Of a DNA stretch of 64,000 nt, positions 12,084-23,703 are shown piece by piece. This stretch comes from Schizophyllum amplum (Eukaryota > Basidiomycota > Agaricomycetes > Agaricales > Schizophyllaceae), in NCBI GenBank assembly GCA_007026445.1, contig VDMD01000110.1, forward strand, positions 1 to 64,000, given 5' to 3'. Within the stretch, counting starts at the first letter, position 1; every line of letters starts with the position of its first letter. The notes below the pieces were generated by a model. The model was given only the letters and a program-made list of their open reading frames with translations. It was not told the DNA's origin and searched no databases. Made by a program: the position numbers and the translations under genes.

Positions 12084-13495
12084 ATGTCACCGGCGACCAT
12101 GTCTCCCTCTCCTCGCCCTGCTGTCGACCAGCTCTCCGGTCTCGCCATCAAGAAGGAACGCTATCTGCTTGATGACCTACTGGGCAGCGGCAGCTACGGC
12201 GCTGTCTACAAAGCGCTCGATCTCTTGTCTAACAAGGAACGCCCCAAGCTCTACGCCGTCAAATGTCAGGTCAAGGCAGACGCCAACTCGCGGCGGGCGA
12301 TGTATCAACAGCGCGAGGCAAACCTCCACGGTCTTGTCAGCATTCACCCGAGTATTGTCACTCTCCGCGAGACTTTCGAGACTGAAAACTACCTGTTTCT
12401 TGTCATGGACCTCTGCGACGGCCACGATCTCTTCGCTGCTATCGAGTCCAAGGCCTTCGTCGGCCGCACCGAGCTCATACAGGACGGCTACTCTCAGATC
12501 CTCGACGCCGTACACTTCTGTCACAAGAACGGCATCTACCACCGCGACCTCAAACCCGAGAACATTCTCGTCTCGCTCGATCTCCGCCCGCCTCTACCTC
12601 TCGGACTTCGGCCTGGCTACGCGCGACGTTGAATCGAAGACCACCGGATGCGGCTCTGGTTATTATATGAGTCCAGGTTTGTCTGCCCGCCCCCTCGCCA
12701 ACAGCGACCTCTAATCAAGTCTTCCCAGAATGCCTCGGCAGCAAAGCCTTCCGCCTGCGATCCTTCCCCAACGGCCCCACCGACGTCTGGGCCCTCGGTG
12801 TCGTCCTCATCGCCATGGTCTCCGGCCGGCTCCCCTGGCTCCGCGCCGAGCTTGCCGACCGCAACTTCGAGGCATACATCACCAACCCGTTCTATTTCGT
12901 CGAGGTCCTACCGATCACAGCAGCCGTCAATGTACTCCTGCGCCGCATCTTTCGCACGAGGCCTGAGAAACGAATACCGATCCCAGACCTCCGCCAGGGC
13001 ATCATGAACCTCGACACGTTTTATGTTGAGGGCGAGGAGGTCGGGGAGTCGTATCTAGAGGTGGTGGGCGAGGATGGGGAGGCGGATTTGTCGGACGGAT
13101 TCGTGCATGCGCCGATGTCGCCGGCGATGATCGGGAGTGGGACGTCGGAGGAGGAGGAGGAGGTCATCACGCCGGAGACGCGGCCGGCGCTTCTGCAGGA
13201 CTCGGTGCCCGACGTACAACTGGACGGCGGCAACGCTGCTTGGAGCGACCCGCTGAACGCTGTCAATGACGCCTTCATTGGAATCGGCTCGCCCTGCCTC
13301 CCCGAGGTGGTCGCCGGGGACGCGATCGCCGCGGTGCTCGAGCAGGAGGTCAGGCGGATGTTTGTGGGCGTGGGGGCTGAGAAGGCGAAGGAGCGTCGTG
13401 TTGGCGAAAGCCAACGTGGTTGTGAGCCGACAGTCAGGAAGGTGGCTGCGACGAGAGCGGGGAAGGTGGCTGGGGAGGATGTGCCATGGCGCTGA
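12084..13495 (+). CDS. Ran1/Pat1-like Ser/Thr protein kinase with an apparent +1 frameshift
   Basis: This is a eukaryotic protein kinase most like the fungal Ran1/Ksp1/Sks1 group that restrains differentiation. In order: the Gly-rich loop GSGSYGAVY, the catalytic Lys in YAVK, the hinge VMDLCDGHDL, the HRDLKPEN catalytic loop, the SDFGLA magnesium-binding loop, GCGSGYYMSPE (split by an intron at 12677-12728) and the TDVWALGVVL subdomain. The C-terminal tail beyond about 13020 is acidic and low in complexity. Between HRDLKPENILVS (frame 0) and RLYLSDFGLA (frame 1) the frame changes within about 15 bp, at 12579-12594, with no room for an intron. It is therefore an assembly error, a recent null mutation or programmed slippage. 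The start at 12084 was preferred over an upstream in-frame Met because it sits just before the kinase domain. Confidence 0.82.
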
Positions 13496-14233
13496 CCGCG
13501 TGCTACTGAGCTTGGAGCTGGTCTCCTTTCGTGACAGCTGTACACTTATACTACGACACACGCTCTCTTTATCAATTTACGCGCTTGCGTGAAACCCAAG
13601 CAGAGATTCGGCAGGAAACAGAGGATTGGCTGCCAGTGCACTGCAGGGTCTGGTATCCGGCTGGGCTTGGATTCCGTCACAGGTCACGTGCCCGCGTACA
13701 TACATCGTCTCGTCACGTCTCGCATTGTACTCGAGTCCTTAGCTCACTCCGGCGTGGAGGTTACGAGGCACATCCCACTACTGTATATCATCCTGATTCT
13801 CTGCCAGAGCTTCCAGCCATCTTACATGGAAGACAAGGATTCAACGATAGGCGTATGCGGTTCGCACGAGAACAATGACAAGGAGCGATTATCGATCGAG
13901 CCTACAAGGAGCGACAAGGAGGGATAGCGAAGGAGTTCTATGTTGTTGTTGCGTGCATTATAAATACATTAATGCGTAGAATTTAGGCGCTGTATGCTAC
14001 GGCAACGGTCAGATTGGGACGAGGAGAGCTGGTAGATGGAAGCAGGTGGGATGGCGATGTAGGTGGGGAGAGGTAAGCCGTGAATGACCGCTGCGCACCC
14101 TGATCCCACCACAGCCGACCCTCGCCACGACACATGCCCCACAGCACAGATGCAGATTGCTCGTTAAGTAGACGTTAAACAATGACACATACTTGACCAC
14201 AAACACACACGCGTGCCTATCCAACGAACGCGC
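13496..14233. other. Intergenic spacer between convergent genes
   Basis: 740 bp between the kinase stop and the Mdv1 stop. It holds the 3' untranslated regions, with an AT-rich patch including ATTATAAATACATTAATG near 13960. No gene or repeat family is evident. Confidence 0.5.
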
Positions 14234-16693
14234 TCACAGCGACCAGATCTTGAGCATCGCATCGCGTCCGCCGGTGACCATATACCGATCCATATAGCGC
14301 ACCCGCTCCGCCGGCTTCGCGTGCCCGTTCGTGCTCAGCGTCGACTTCTGCATGCTCGTCCGGTTGTACACCTTCACCCCGTTCTCCCCCGCGGCAGCCA
14401 CGACCTTGCGCGTGTCGAACTGCAGCGCGGTCACGGGGTAGTCGTAGTGCAGCGTCTCGAACGTGCCGCCCGTGCGCAAGTCCCATATCTGGTGAGGGTG
14501 CGGTGTTAGCCGGGGTTGTTTGCGTGGAAGTGAGTGAATGGATACGCACCCGCACGGTCTTGTCGAGACTCCCGCTCACGATGTGCAGCTCGTCGAACTG
14601 GAGGCACGTCACCGGCGCCGTGTGTCCCGCCAGCGTGCGGTGCGCCTGGCCCGTACGCACTGCGGGAGTTACATCCGTCAGCCCGCCGTTCAGAACTTTG
14701 AGGACAGACACTCACTGTCCCACATCCGCACAACCCCATCGCCGCTGCCGCTGACCAGGCCGTATCCCCAGAACTGGACACCCCCGACAAAGTCCTGGTA
14801 CATATCCCACGAGCCATCCGCGTAGGGCGCCGTCGGCACAGCGAACGCGCCCGCGGGCGAGCCGCTGGCGTACATGTAGTCCGGGATCGCGCCGCCGGGG
14901 ACAGACGAGTGCGGGTGCGACATCGCCCAAAGGATGTCCATCGTCATCACGCACTGGCCTGTTGAAAGATCCCATTGCCGGAGCGTCTTGTCGGACGCGC
15001 CTGTGACCTGTTCGGTATGTCAATCAGGATGATGTGGTCTCCGAGTACACCTCACGCACCAGACATTCGTCCTCGAAGTACAACGCAGTAACGGCTTGCG
15101 AGTGGCCCTGGAGGATGCGCGCGCACGGGCCGTCCTCCGGCACTTTCTCCGTAGTCATGACTCCGTTGCGGATGCCCCCGTTCGGTTTCCGCGGCGTCTT
15201 GTCCACGTCGTGCTCGATCTCGCTGACGCTCATGTCGCCCCACTCCTCGTCCTCGTCCACGCGCCGCAGGTCCCATAACCGGATGTCGCCGTCGCCGCCT
15301 CCCGTTAGACACACATGGTCCTCGACTTGGAGGCACCGGACGGGTGCGTCATGGCCGCGCAATCGCCCAATTTCGGCGCCGGTGAGAAGATCCCAGACGA
15401 TGGGTTGCGGTTCGTCTTGGGCAGCGCTGACGAGGGTGCCGTAGGGCTCCGAGAAGTCGAGCGCTGTTATGGGACCCTGGTGTCCTTGTAATGACTGCGA
15501 GGCTATATTAGTTGTGGTGCTATGGGTGACACGCATGACGCACCATGAAGGCGACGCCTGGCGGCAGGTCGTCGTGTTCTGAGGGCAAGAACGCAGGTCC
15601 CTTGCGTCGTCGCGAACTCTGCTGTATATGGAGGGGTTGTGCGGCTGATGATTGACGGCTGCCACTTTGCTCGAAATCCATCCGCTCTTTAACGCCTTCC
15701 ACTAGAATACAGTCAGTGATATGGATAGAAATTGAGCAGGGCACACGCACACTCGTCCTCCAACTCCAATTCGTCTTCCTGCAACTTGACCAGATCGTCC
15801 TCTAGTTTCGACCGGATGTTGTCCAGCGTCGCGATCTTCCGCGTAATTTCGTCGATCTCATTGTTGATGAGACTCTGCATGCAGAGTTAGCAAGGCCCAG
15901 CACACGCGCTGCGACCACGCACCCTCCGAACATGCAGGTTCTCCCTGTCCCGCACGATCTCATTCTTCTGCCGCGTCAACTCGTCTTGCCCGAACACCTT
16001 CGCCGCACTCAAGCTCTCGCGCCCGCGCCGCTTCTTCTTCCTCTTCTGCTGCCCTGCCCCCCGCCCGACGACCACGACGTCATCGTCGCTCGCGACGTCG
16101 TGCTCTTCCTCCTCCGCGGTCAGCAGCCCGCGCGCGTCGAGCCCGAGTCGCTTCAGGCCGAGCCGCGGCGTGTCAACGTTGCGCATCTGCCGCCGCCGCG
16201 TCTTGCCCTGCTCCGAGCTGGGGATCGTCGCGTTGAAGCCGCGCAGCAGGCTGATGTTCGACGCGACGCCGTCCGGCTCGGGCACGTCCACGCCCAGCAG
16301 CTCATCTGTCGCCTCCACTATCTGCAGGTCGCGCGAGGTGAGGCGCCGCGAGCTCATGCCAAGGCGCAGCGGGGCTCGGCCGATGGTGGCAAAGTCGACC
16401 TTGCGCGAGTCCGAGGCGGTGAGGCTCGGACGGCCGGCCTGCTTGCTGTTCGCGGCGCTGACCGTCGCCGCCGTCATCTTTGGAGTCATAATCACGGGGG
16501 CTACTGCGTTCATAGGGTCAGGTATAGTGGGAGGAGAGAGGATAGGTGGCGCACAGTCGGAGAGGATGCGCGTCGACTCGTTTTTCTTATGGAACGGTGA
16601 GAAGATGGCGCGCTGCATGAGCTCGAGCTTGCTGGGCCCGGGGCGCTGCGCATCTGCATCGCGCGTGGACGACGAGCTCGGCTCGGACGCCAT
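14234..16693 (-). CDS. MDV1: Mitochondrial division protein 1 (WD40 adaptor)
   Basis: The product is the fungal adaptor that links the dynamin Dnm1 to Fis1 on the mitochondrial outer membrane during fission. The N-terminal part (from MASEPSSSS at 16693) contains a conserved [12 protein letters not shown] block, a middle coiled coil encoded around 15780-15900 ([20 protein letters not shown]) and an acidic linker. The C-terminal half is a WD40 propeller of about six or seven blades, with recognisable [61 protein letters not shown] and [16 protein letters not shown]. This N-terminal helical, coiled-coil and WD40 order is diagnostic for Mdv1/Caf4. Several introns interrupt the propeller. The gene looks intact; the only close alternative is a Caf4-type paralog. 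Confidence 0.9.
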
Positions 16694-16943
16694 GGTGGTG
16701 GGAAGCAAAGGGCGCGCGGGCCGGGGACAATGGCCTGGAGACGTGACGGTTGCGAAAGTGAAGTAAGTTCCCACGCCTTCTAGCGCCAGCGGCCTGCCCC
16801 GATCCGGATTCCGGGAACAAGTTACAACTGGACGGCTTGCAGGACGCGTCCTCGGCAGAGGCGAGAGTTTTATGTACCATTGTGCCGCGCAGGCCCCACC
16901 CAAGTATATTACATGTATCATACTGTACAATGGTCTATTACAG

Positions 16944-18145
16944 TCATGAAGGGCGGTACGACCAGCGGAAGTCAAGTACCAACGCGATGCCGTAGCGTCG
17001 TAAATCAAGAAGGCCCTCCTTCATGGAGAGGCCTGAGTCGGAAGGTGCAGGAGTTTTGGACAGATGGGTTGGCTCTGCAGGCGCCGGAGGGTCCGCGTCC
17101 GCCGTCGAGCCCCGTGTTGAAGCTTCATGCGGTGAAATTGCGGCAGCTTCGGTTGGCGGGGCGTCGATGGCGAGAAACATCTTGAAGCCCTCTAAGGGGG
17201 CTTTCAAGAATGCTACGAGCGCTTCGACAAGAAAGCGCGGAAGCGCGAAGCAACGCGCCAGTATCTCGTTGACCGTAGTCGATGTCGACCTCGGGGAAGA
17301 CGAGGCTGACGGCAAGGGGACGGTGGAGTATATTTTCGTCTCAGCTGCGTCTCTCGCTGAAGACACTTCCTCTGCCGCTCGTCTCTGTCGAGGTCGAGTA
17401 GCGTAGTATTTTCTGGCAACGGATCCTCAACGGACGCGTCTTCAGCATATGCGTCTTCTATCCGATCGGATGGTGAAGCCGTTGTATCATGGACTATCGT
17501 GTGAGTCGTATCATGTCCTGTCGTGTGCGTTGTTGGTTGCTCCTCCTGCGCGTCGTGCGAGACTTGCGGAGGGGGCGCGGAGTCCGCTGCATCGGGAGTG
17601 TATTTGCTTCGAGCTCGTTACTGAGGCGGAGGACGGAGTCGCGCTCCCACCGCGAGACATTGAACGGCTGCAGGAAGCCGTTCGACAGGTCACACCAGCA
17701 GCGGTCAAGGGGGCGAATGTACGCGGGGAGGGGATCCGTGTAGTTCGCGCCGAGTGAGGCCCGCAATGCCTGCGCGAACGTCGTAATTTCGTCGGACCAG
17801 GGTGTGCTGAGTGGACTGTCGATGGGCAAGGGCTGCCAGTAGCAGGACGAGACAAATATTGTTGAGATGAGAATGATGCAGTAGAACTGGCGGAAGGTGA
17901 GCGGGAGGATCGTCTGTTGACAAACTCACGACCTACCAGGGCTTAGCGTGCGCTACTAGTGAGACAATGAAGAGCAGCAGGAAGAGCGGGGGTGCGGTGG
18001 GCAGGGGAAGGAAGATGAGAGGAAGGAACCATTTCGTGCATCTAAATAGCAGCTTTTAGTGATGGAAGTAGGAAACAAGAGGCCACTCACAGCATACTGC
18101 TTGACGCTTGTGCGAGAGAACAAAGGGCGGCAACGAAGAGGCCAT
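16944..18145 (-). CDS. Membrane protein of unknown function with two N-terminal TM segments
   Basis: I do not recognise the family. The start at 18145 gives MASSLPPFVLSHKRQA; a 45-bp intron (GTATGC...AAAAG) then joins in phase to LLFRCTKWFLPLIF and a strongly hydrophobic run (PLFLLLFIVSLVA). After a second phase-0 intron comes another hydrophobic stretch (FYCIILISTIFVSSC). Then follow a Pro-rich loop with conserved-looking Trp and Cys residues (DRCWCDLSNGFLQPFN), an acidic and Ser/Thr-rich region, a helical segment (RCFALPRFLVEALVAFLKAP) and a C-terminus near 16944. The last two or three introns are not fixed. It shares a 139-bp divergent promoter with p23. A single-pass hairpin at a membrane is my inference. 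Confidence 0.6.
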
Positions 18146-18284
18146 TACGCGGCGGGGCACGTGCTACGTCAGTGTTCCCACGGTCCACCTGGCACCTTCC
18201 AGATCTTTCGTGTCGTTCGGCCTGAAAAGCGATCTCCCCATCGCCTCCCCGTCCAGCACTCATCCGAACTTGTCTCCCACCACG
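18146..18284. promoter_or_regulatory. Short bidirectional promoter between a membrane protein gene and p23
   Basis: Only 139 bp separate the two divergent ATGs. The region contains GCACGTGC and a CTACGTCAG element (CRE-like core) near 18160-18170. No TATA box is visible. Confidence 0.45.
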
Positions 18285-19219
18285 ATGAGCTCAACATTAC
18301 ATCCCGAGGTCCTCTGGGCCCAGCGCTCGTCCGAGACCGAGGATGCCCAAGTGCGCGCTTATCCGCTTCCCCCACCGTGATCGGTGGTGAACTGACGCGT
18401 TTACCGTCCTCAGAACGTCCTCTTCGTGACGATAAACCTGCCGGACATCCAGAAGGACTCCCTCAAGTTTGATCTTCAGCCAACGAAGGTCTCCTTCGCG
18501 GCCAAGGCCGGCGAGTACGTCGGCTGTCCTGTTTGCACCTAGCGCCAGCCCTCTGACGCGTCGCGCAGCGCCGCAAAAGGCATTCAAGAGAAGGACTACG
18601 CGTTTGACCTCGACTTCTTCGCAGAGATTGACCCAGAGGTGCGCTGCCCACCCTTTTCGTGCACTCGATCGCGTGGCGCTTATTCTCACTTTCAGGCGTC
18701 ATCTCACAAGCTGACCACCCGCTCCCTCGTCCTGAACCTCCGCAAAAAGGAGAAGCAGGCAGAGTACTGGCCGCGGCTCACCAAGGAGAAGGTTCGCTCG
18801 CAATTCATCAAGACCGACTTCTCCAAGTGGGTCGATGAGGACGAGCAGGAGGGCGAGGCTGCCCCGGCTGAGGACGAGGACTTCATGGGCGGCATGCCCG
18901 GTGGTATGGGCGGCATGCCAGGTATGGGTGGTATGGGTGGTATGCCAGGTATGGGCGGTATGGGTGGCATGCCGGGCATGGGTGGCATGGGTGGTATGCC
19001 AGGCATGGAAGGTATGGGCGGCATGGACATGGAGAAGGTATGCCTGCACACGTCAATCCTCGTACAAGTGTTAAACTCTCCACCCAGCTCATGGCACAGA
19101 TGGGCCAGATGGGCGCTGGCGGCGCGGGTCCCTCGGGCAGCGGCGCGGACGACGACGACGATGACGACTCGGACGACGACGGCCCCCCACCCCTTGAGGA
19201 GGCGGAGCCTGCAAAGTAA
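18285..19219 (+). CDS. SBA1: Hsp90 co-chaperone p23/Sba1 (Wos2-like)
   Basis: The product binds ATP-bound Hsp90 and slows its ATPase, stabilising client complexes. Five exons (18285-18350, 18414-18514, 18569-18638, 18696-19037, 19088-19219) give exactly 236 residues. The CS domain starts at MSSTLHPEVLWAQRS, with NVLFVTINLPDI, KVSFAAKAG, and the signature region LNLRKKEKQAEYWPRLTKEK followed by FIKTDFSKWVDEDEQEGE. Downstream is a Gly-Gly-Met-rich repeat (about 18885-19035) and a very acidic tail (DDDDDDDSDDDG), as in fission yeast Wos2. All splice sites are canonical and phases agree. Confidence is high. Confidence 0.95.
18885..19037 (+). repeat. GGMPGM-type coding repeat in p23
   Basis: Repeating 12- to 18-bp units encode Gly-Gly-Met-Pro-Gly-Met-like peptides between the CS domain and the acidic tail of p23. 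Similar GGM tracts occur in fungal p23 and Hsp70-type proteins. Confidence 0.8.
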
Positions 19220-19423
19220 TCATCTAATAGCTCGCGAAGTAGTCGGTGAGAGAAGATTGTATCTTGAAAGAGGGCATGTATATCTCGGACCTCATATGTT
19301 GTATCTTACACTTAGTACTCATTAAGCGCTGAATGCATGCTGCGCGCTCGTGTGTTGATTCGAATATTGTCGGATCCGGCCTGCGTATACGGACTGTGAG
19401 GAAAGAACTCCGCTCAACCCTTC

Positions 19424-21746
19424 CTACGAAGCCGTGTAAACAATGATCTTGTCCAGATCGCCAGCATACGCTGTGCATGTCCGTCAGCATCATGCGTGCA
19501 CCAACTTGACGAAGAACACTCACAGTCCTGGCCGGACCCGAACGTCAGCGTGTTCGATCCGGCGTTCAGCGTGAGCTGGACCGGGACGGAAAGCACGACA
19601 TGACCACCGCCTAAGATGAAGGATAAGTCAGGTTCAGATCTTCAAAGATTTGTACCGTGCGTGGAAGGGAAACTGACCACTATCCGGCTGGTCGACCGTG
19701 ACTGCGTCGCCGCCATTGACGCTAACGGTCAGAGTACGATAATCGGAGTCACCTGAAAAGCGATCGTCTCAGCATGAACTCCTCGCTCGCGCCACTGAGA
19801 AGATATGCCACGCACCGTTTGCGTAGTAGATCGACACCCATTGAGCTGCGCCTGTGCCCTCGACGTCCTCGAAAATGACGCTGCCGCCGTTGCCTAAGGC
19901 CCCATAAGCTTTCGTGCACCTTCTCGTAAGGGAGAGCCGTACCAAGATAACCAACAGCCTGCCCCTCCGAAAAGGCCGAGTTCGACTCCAGGGTGGCATT
20001 CCCTGACCTGGTCGCACTCTCCGCTTCGTACGTCGTTCCCTCCGCGATCGTGTACGTCCCTGCAAGGTCGTATCAGCGACGCTCTCGAATCTCGACTACC
20101 GCCACCTCATCCGCCTCTGCTCTGGGGTATCGGTATCCGACAATTGACTCACCCGCTCCAATATCCACCGACCACACATCCGCCCACACCAGCTCCGGAC
20201 GTCCCGACGCGAGCGACAGCGGCAGCCAGATATACCGGCTGCTCCCCAGGAGGCTCGGGCGCCACCGGTCACCGGCGTACAGCGCGTCGCTGCCGAGCGG
20301 GAGGTTGTACGTGTTCTGGGAGTAGTAGGTGCGCGTGGAGGAGGGCGCGATGTCGGCTTCGGAGGAGAAGGTGCCGGAGATGGACTGTGTGGGGTAAGGT
20401 TAGCGGAAGGGTCAGGTTGGCGAAAGAAGGGGGAGGTCAGCGAAAGGGTAAAGTCAGCGAAAGGGTAAGGTCAGCGAAAGAAGGTTGGGTACTGACAGAT
20501 GCGGTGAAGAATTTGTTTGGGTTGGGGGCCCAGCTGCAAAGGTTGTTGAGCAAGGTGAATAGAGTGAGATGCAAAGGGCACATACCCGGAGGTATGACTA
20601 GCGATGAGATAGTACGTCTTCATGAAAGATTCAGCATTGACCAAACAGGCATTTGACAAGGACGTCTTACCCCATCGTGCTTGAACACTCCAGGAGACTC
20701 GAGCGTCGACGCTTCGAACCCCGAATTAGCAATCGGGCTTGTGGCCATGATAATGATGGGAATGTCTACCCGAAATAACGTTGACCTGCTCCTCCACCGT
20801 GTAGAAATCCTCATCGAGCCGAGAGATCTTGAAGTTCTGGTTATTGTCGCTGGCGTACAGGACGTAGGCCGTGCCTGGCAAAGATAATGTCCATAAGGTC
20901 GCGCGATGGTTTCGTGCTCTTCCCACGTACCGTCATCTATGCAGAGGCGTATCGTCGCGAGCAGAAGCGATCATCGTGAGCAGAAGCGATCATCATGAGC
21001 GGCATGCGAGAGATAGGCTACTCCTCGGCTCACCATCCACGAACAATCCCATATCGCGGGACTCGGCGCCCAAGGGCTGGAAGCTCCCCCGATAGTCGTA
21101 CGGCCCGCACGGCGTAGACGCGGTGGCGACGCCTTGCTGAGCCGCGCCATAGTTGGAGGAGTCGGAGTGGAACCACATCACGTATTCGCTGTTCTGCAAG
21201 GTTATGCTTATCTGCATAAAAAATCGAACGATTGTAAACAGTGGCATACCTTCTCGTTGTAGATCACTCGTGGAGGAATTAGAGTCGGACGCTATCACAG
21301 ATACTTGTTTTTCTCGCCAGAACATACCTTTGGGCCGCTCGACGATGTTGTCGGTCGATATGTTGGTGCCAGCAACTGGGGACAGTGCATCTTGCTCCCG
21401 GGTCCATGTCATCAAGTCTGAGGACTGCACAAACCTCATCAGAACAGCTAGTTACGGTTTGTGGACGAGCTCGTATGCACAGAATAACAGGACACAGCCT
21501 TGAAGGACCCGCTGTTATGGCTCTTGTCCTCGCCGAACCAATACCATGTCGAATCGACCTTGAAGTTCCCGTCAGCCCGCCATATACCGCAAGTCACAGT
21601 ATGTAGTATGAACGCACCTCAAGAAAGCCTCCTCCATGAGCCTGAATAACATTCCCGTCTGTGTCAGTCCATGCAGCGCCGGGAACGATAACCGCTGCCT
21701 GCGCGACGGCCCCAAGCAAGAAAGCGCCGGCGAGCGAGAAGAGCAT
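19424..21746 (-). CDS. Secreted GH43 exo-beta-1,3-galactanase with C-terminal CBM35
   Basis: The protein has the layout of the Phanerochaete exo-beta-1,3-galactanase family: signal peptide (MLFSLAGAFLLGAVAQA), GH43 five-blade catalytic domain, then a CBM35. Catalytic-domain landmarks include HGGGFL, WYWFGEDKSHNSG, SSDLMTW, NIVERPK, YVMWFHSDSSNYG, DGTAYVLYAS, ESPGVFKHDGVYYLIASHTSG and PNPNKFFTAS. The CBM35 segment runs from TTYEAESATRSGNATL through VNGGDAVTV to the final TFGSGQD and DKIIVYTAS-stop. It likely removes galactose units from the beta-1,3-galactan backbone of arabinogalactan proteins outside the cell. Many short introns interrupt the gene; one consists almost wholly of a small tandem repeat. 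No frame break is seen. Confidence 0.88.
20391..20485 (-). repeat. About 17-bp tandem repeat filling an intron of the galactanase gene
   Basis: Imperfect units of the type GTCAGCGAAAGGGTAAG are repeated head to tail. The block fills nearly all of the 112-bp intron whose ends lie at about 20385 (AG) and 20496 (GT) on the minus strand. Confidence 0.75.
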
Positions 21747-21784
21747 GTTACCGGCAGAAAGATACGAAGAGATCGCCGCCCTTT

Positions 21785-21792
21785 ACTTATAT
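21785..21792 (-). promoter_or_regulatory. TATA box of the galactanase gene
   Basis: TATATAAG on the minus strand, about 40 bp before the ATG at 21746. Confidence 0.5.
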
Positions 21793-22412
21793 ACGACACG
21801 GAATCGGGGGGCCGGGCGGCCTCGTCGGGCAGCGCCTTGCGTCACCTGCAGAGAGAAGCCAGTGGTCGCCCATATGGTGAGCGAGACCTCGGGTTGGCAG
21901 GCACATCGCCTGCACCCCGGGCGACCTCGAGACCGAGTCAGGGTGCCATCAGAGACTGGTGGCGATGGTCTTTGCAGGGGGCACGGCGTCGAGACTTCGA
22001 AGCTCGCGTCATCTTGTTCGAGAAGAGATGGAAACAGTCACGATGGGTAACGGATACAAACATCGGATCGCGAGGACAGTCGATGAGTGGACAGTGCTTA
22101 TTGAAGGATACCGAGGGCGGTCCGACGTTGCAGCGCATTTCTTACTGTTGAACTTGGGTTCAATTCCGTGAGTGGTGCAGAGGGCCAACTTGAAGAACAA
22201 GCGGTGGGTCTAATTTCCTTTAGAACAGAAGATCCTCGGACCGAGCATGGTGAAAACTTGAGGTGGATAATGCGCTAGATAGCAAATAGCAGAAGGAGGG
22301 AGCTGCGGGGAGCATGCATTCCAGTCAGATGCCCCAGACAAGTTCAAGTTGAAAAGCGTCACCGGGCCGTTCGGCTTCTTCCGGACCACGTGACATCAAT
22401 ATGTTGAACTTG
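21793..22412. other. Intergenic region upstream of the galactanase gene
   Basis: About 620 bp with no supportable gene or repeat; it should contain the upstream regulatory region of the galactanase gene. It ends at the target duplication of the next element. Confidence 0.5.
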
Positions 22413-23703
22413 CCTGAGGTCTAGACTCGCGTGGCCAGTCGGCTTCCGCAAGCTCGGCTCTGTCAGGTGATCGGTTCGGGAGAGGAAAGTCACGGGACAG
22501 AGCGAGCTTGCGAGCCGACTGGGCACATCCGGAGCGATTTTGGCGGGCCCGCCAAAGATGAGTTTGACTTAGCGAAATCAGGCCCTCGCGCACAGCGTGC
22601 CGGGGACGCGATGTCTTCTGCATCGCCATGAGTCCCCGTTGGCCCTCCAATTGCATGTCCATAGCATAGATATATGTGTTCTCTTGTTAAAACATATATG
22701 GAACTTGGGTGTAAGTGCTCTGAAAAATGGTGCAGAAGGCTTCCTCGTGCAAGGCGAGCACTGTGGTGAATCCCTAAGGCAGAAATTGATGAAGGGGGGA
22801 CTCAAGTTCATTCAAAACACTAGGACAGAGTATTATGTGAAGTAAGACAAGAAGTTCTGACATACTCGCGTTCATATGTGCAAGCTAGGTCTGCGAGTTT
22901 GCATGCCGACGGGGAGAGTTCACGTCCGAAGTGCCACAACGTTGTTCTGAAGATCCTACTACTACGCATAGGGGCTGTATGACATTCACAAAGATGGGGA
23001 TACACCGCAACAGAGGGATTTCGGACGTGGGCAGAGATGGGAATCAGGACGGATGTCTTGCAGGCGAGGTTGACCGATCGCGCGGAGACGAACTGGCTTT
23101 GCTGGCAGAGACATTGCGAGAGAAGCTTAAGGTAGCCTCCTTGCTAGATGGGAAAGCATCAACGCGTCTAGAAGCCCTAGGAACATGGTCAGCATGACTA
23201 GTAGGATACACGCGTCGCGCGGCATCGGTACTCGCACCTGCTCCTTTTGCAGCCTTGAAGCTGCTCAACCCCTCCACGCAGATGCACCATCCTCATGCAA
23301 ACTGCATTGGTGCCAGTCTGATGTGATGCTGGGCGATGCGCGTGCTCGAGCTCGTCCATATTACGGTCATCTTGTTAGATCTCGTGTCGATGCGCGTCTT
23401 CAACGCGTCTTCGGCGACGTTCAAGAAGAGCCTTGCACCGAGTATGGCGAGTATAGGGTAGCAATATGGGACTGGTGGGCATCACGGGGAAGGAAAGTCA
23501 ACGAGACCAACGAGGCGGCAGTGGCGGCGGCGGGGGCAAGACGACATCAGACGCGCGCCTGCGAGACGCATCAGATTTTCACTAAGTCAAACTCATCTTT
23601 GGCGGGCCCGCCAAATTCGCCCCGGATGAGCCCAGCCGGTCTGCGACCCCGCGAGGTCACGAGATGCGCAGACCGAGCTGGTTCACGAGCCTACCTGAGG
23701 TCT
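22413..23703. mobile_element. Mutator-like MITE (non-autonomous DNA element) with long TIRs
   Basis: CCTGAGGTCT occurs at 22413-22422 and again in direct orientation at 23694-23703, fitting a 9-10 bp target duplication. Just inside are long imperfect inverted repeats (about 22423-22590 and 23550-23693). The best-conserved 80 bp contain an 18-bp perfect palindrome TTTGGCGGGCCCGCCAAA (about 22548-22565 and 23598-23615) followed by GATGAGTTTGACTTAG. Long TIRs with a 9-10 bp duplication are typical of Mutator-like elements. The interior has no credible transposase, so movement would be in trans. Confidence 0.65.

Noticed and set aside
22150..22185. tRNA-like B-box GGTTCAATTCC
   Set aside because: The surrounding bases cannot form the T-arm stem or the acceptor and anticodon stems, so it is chance similarity.
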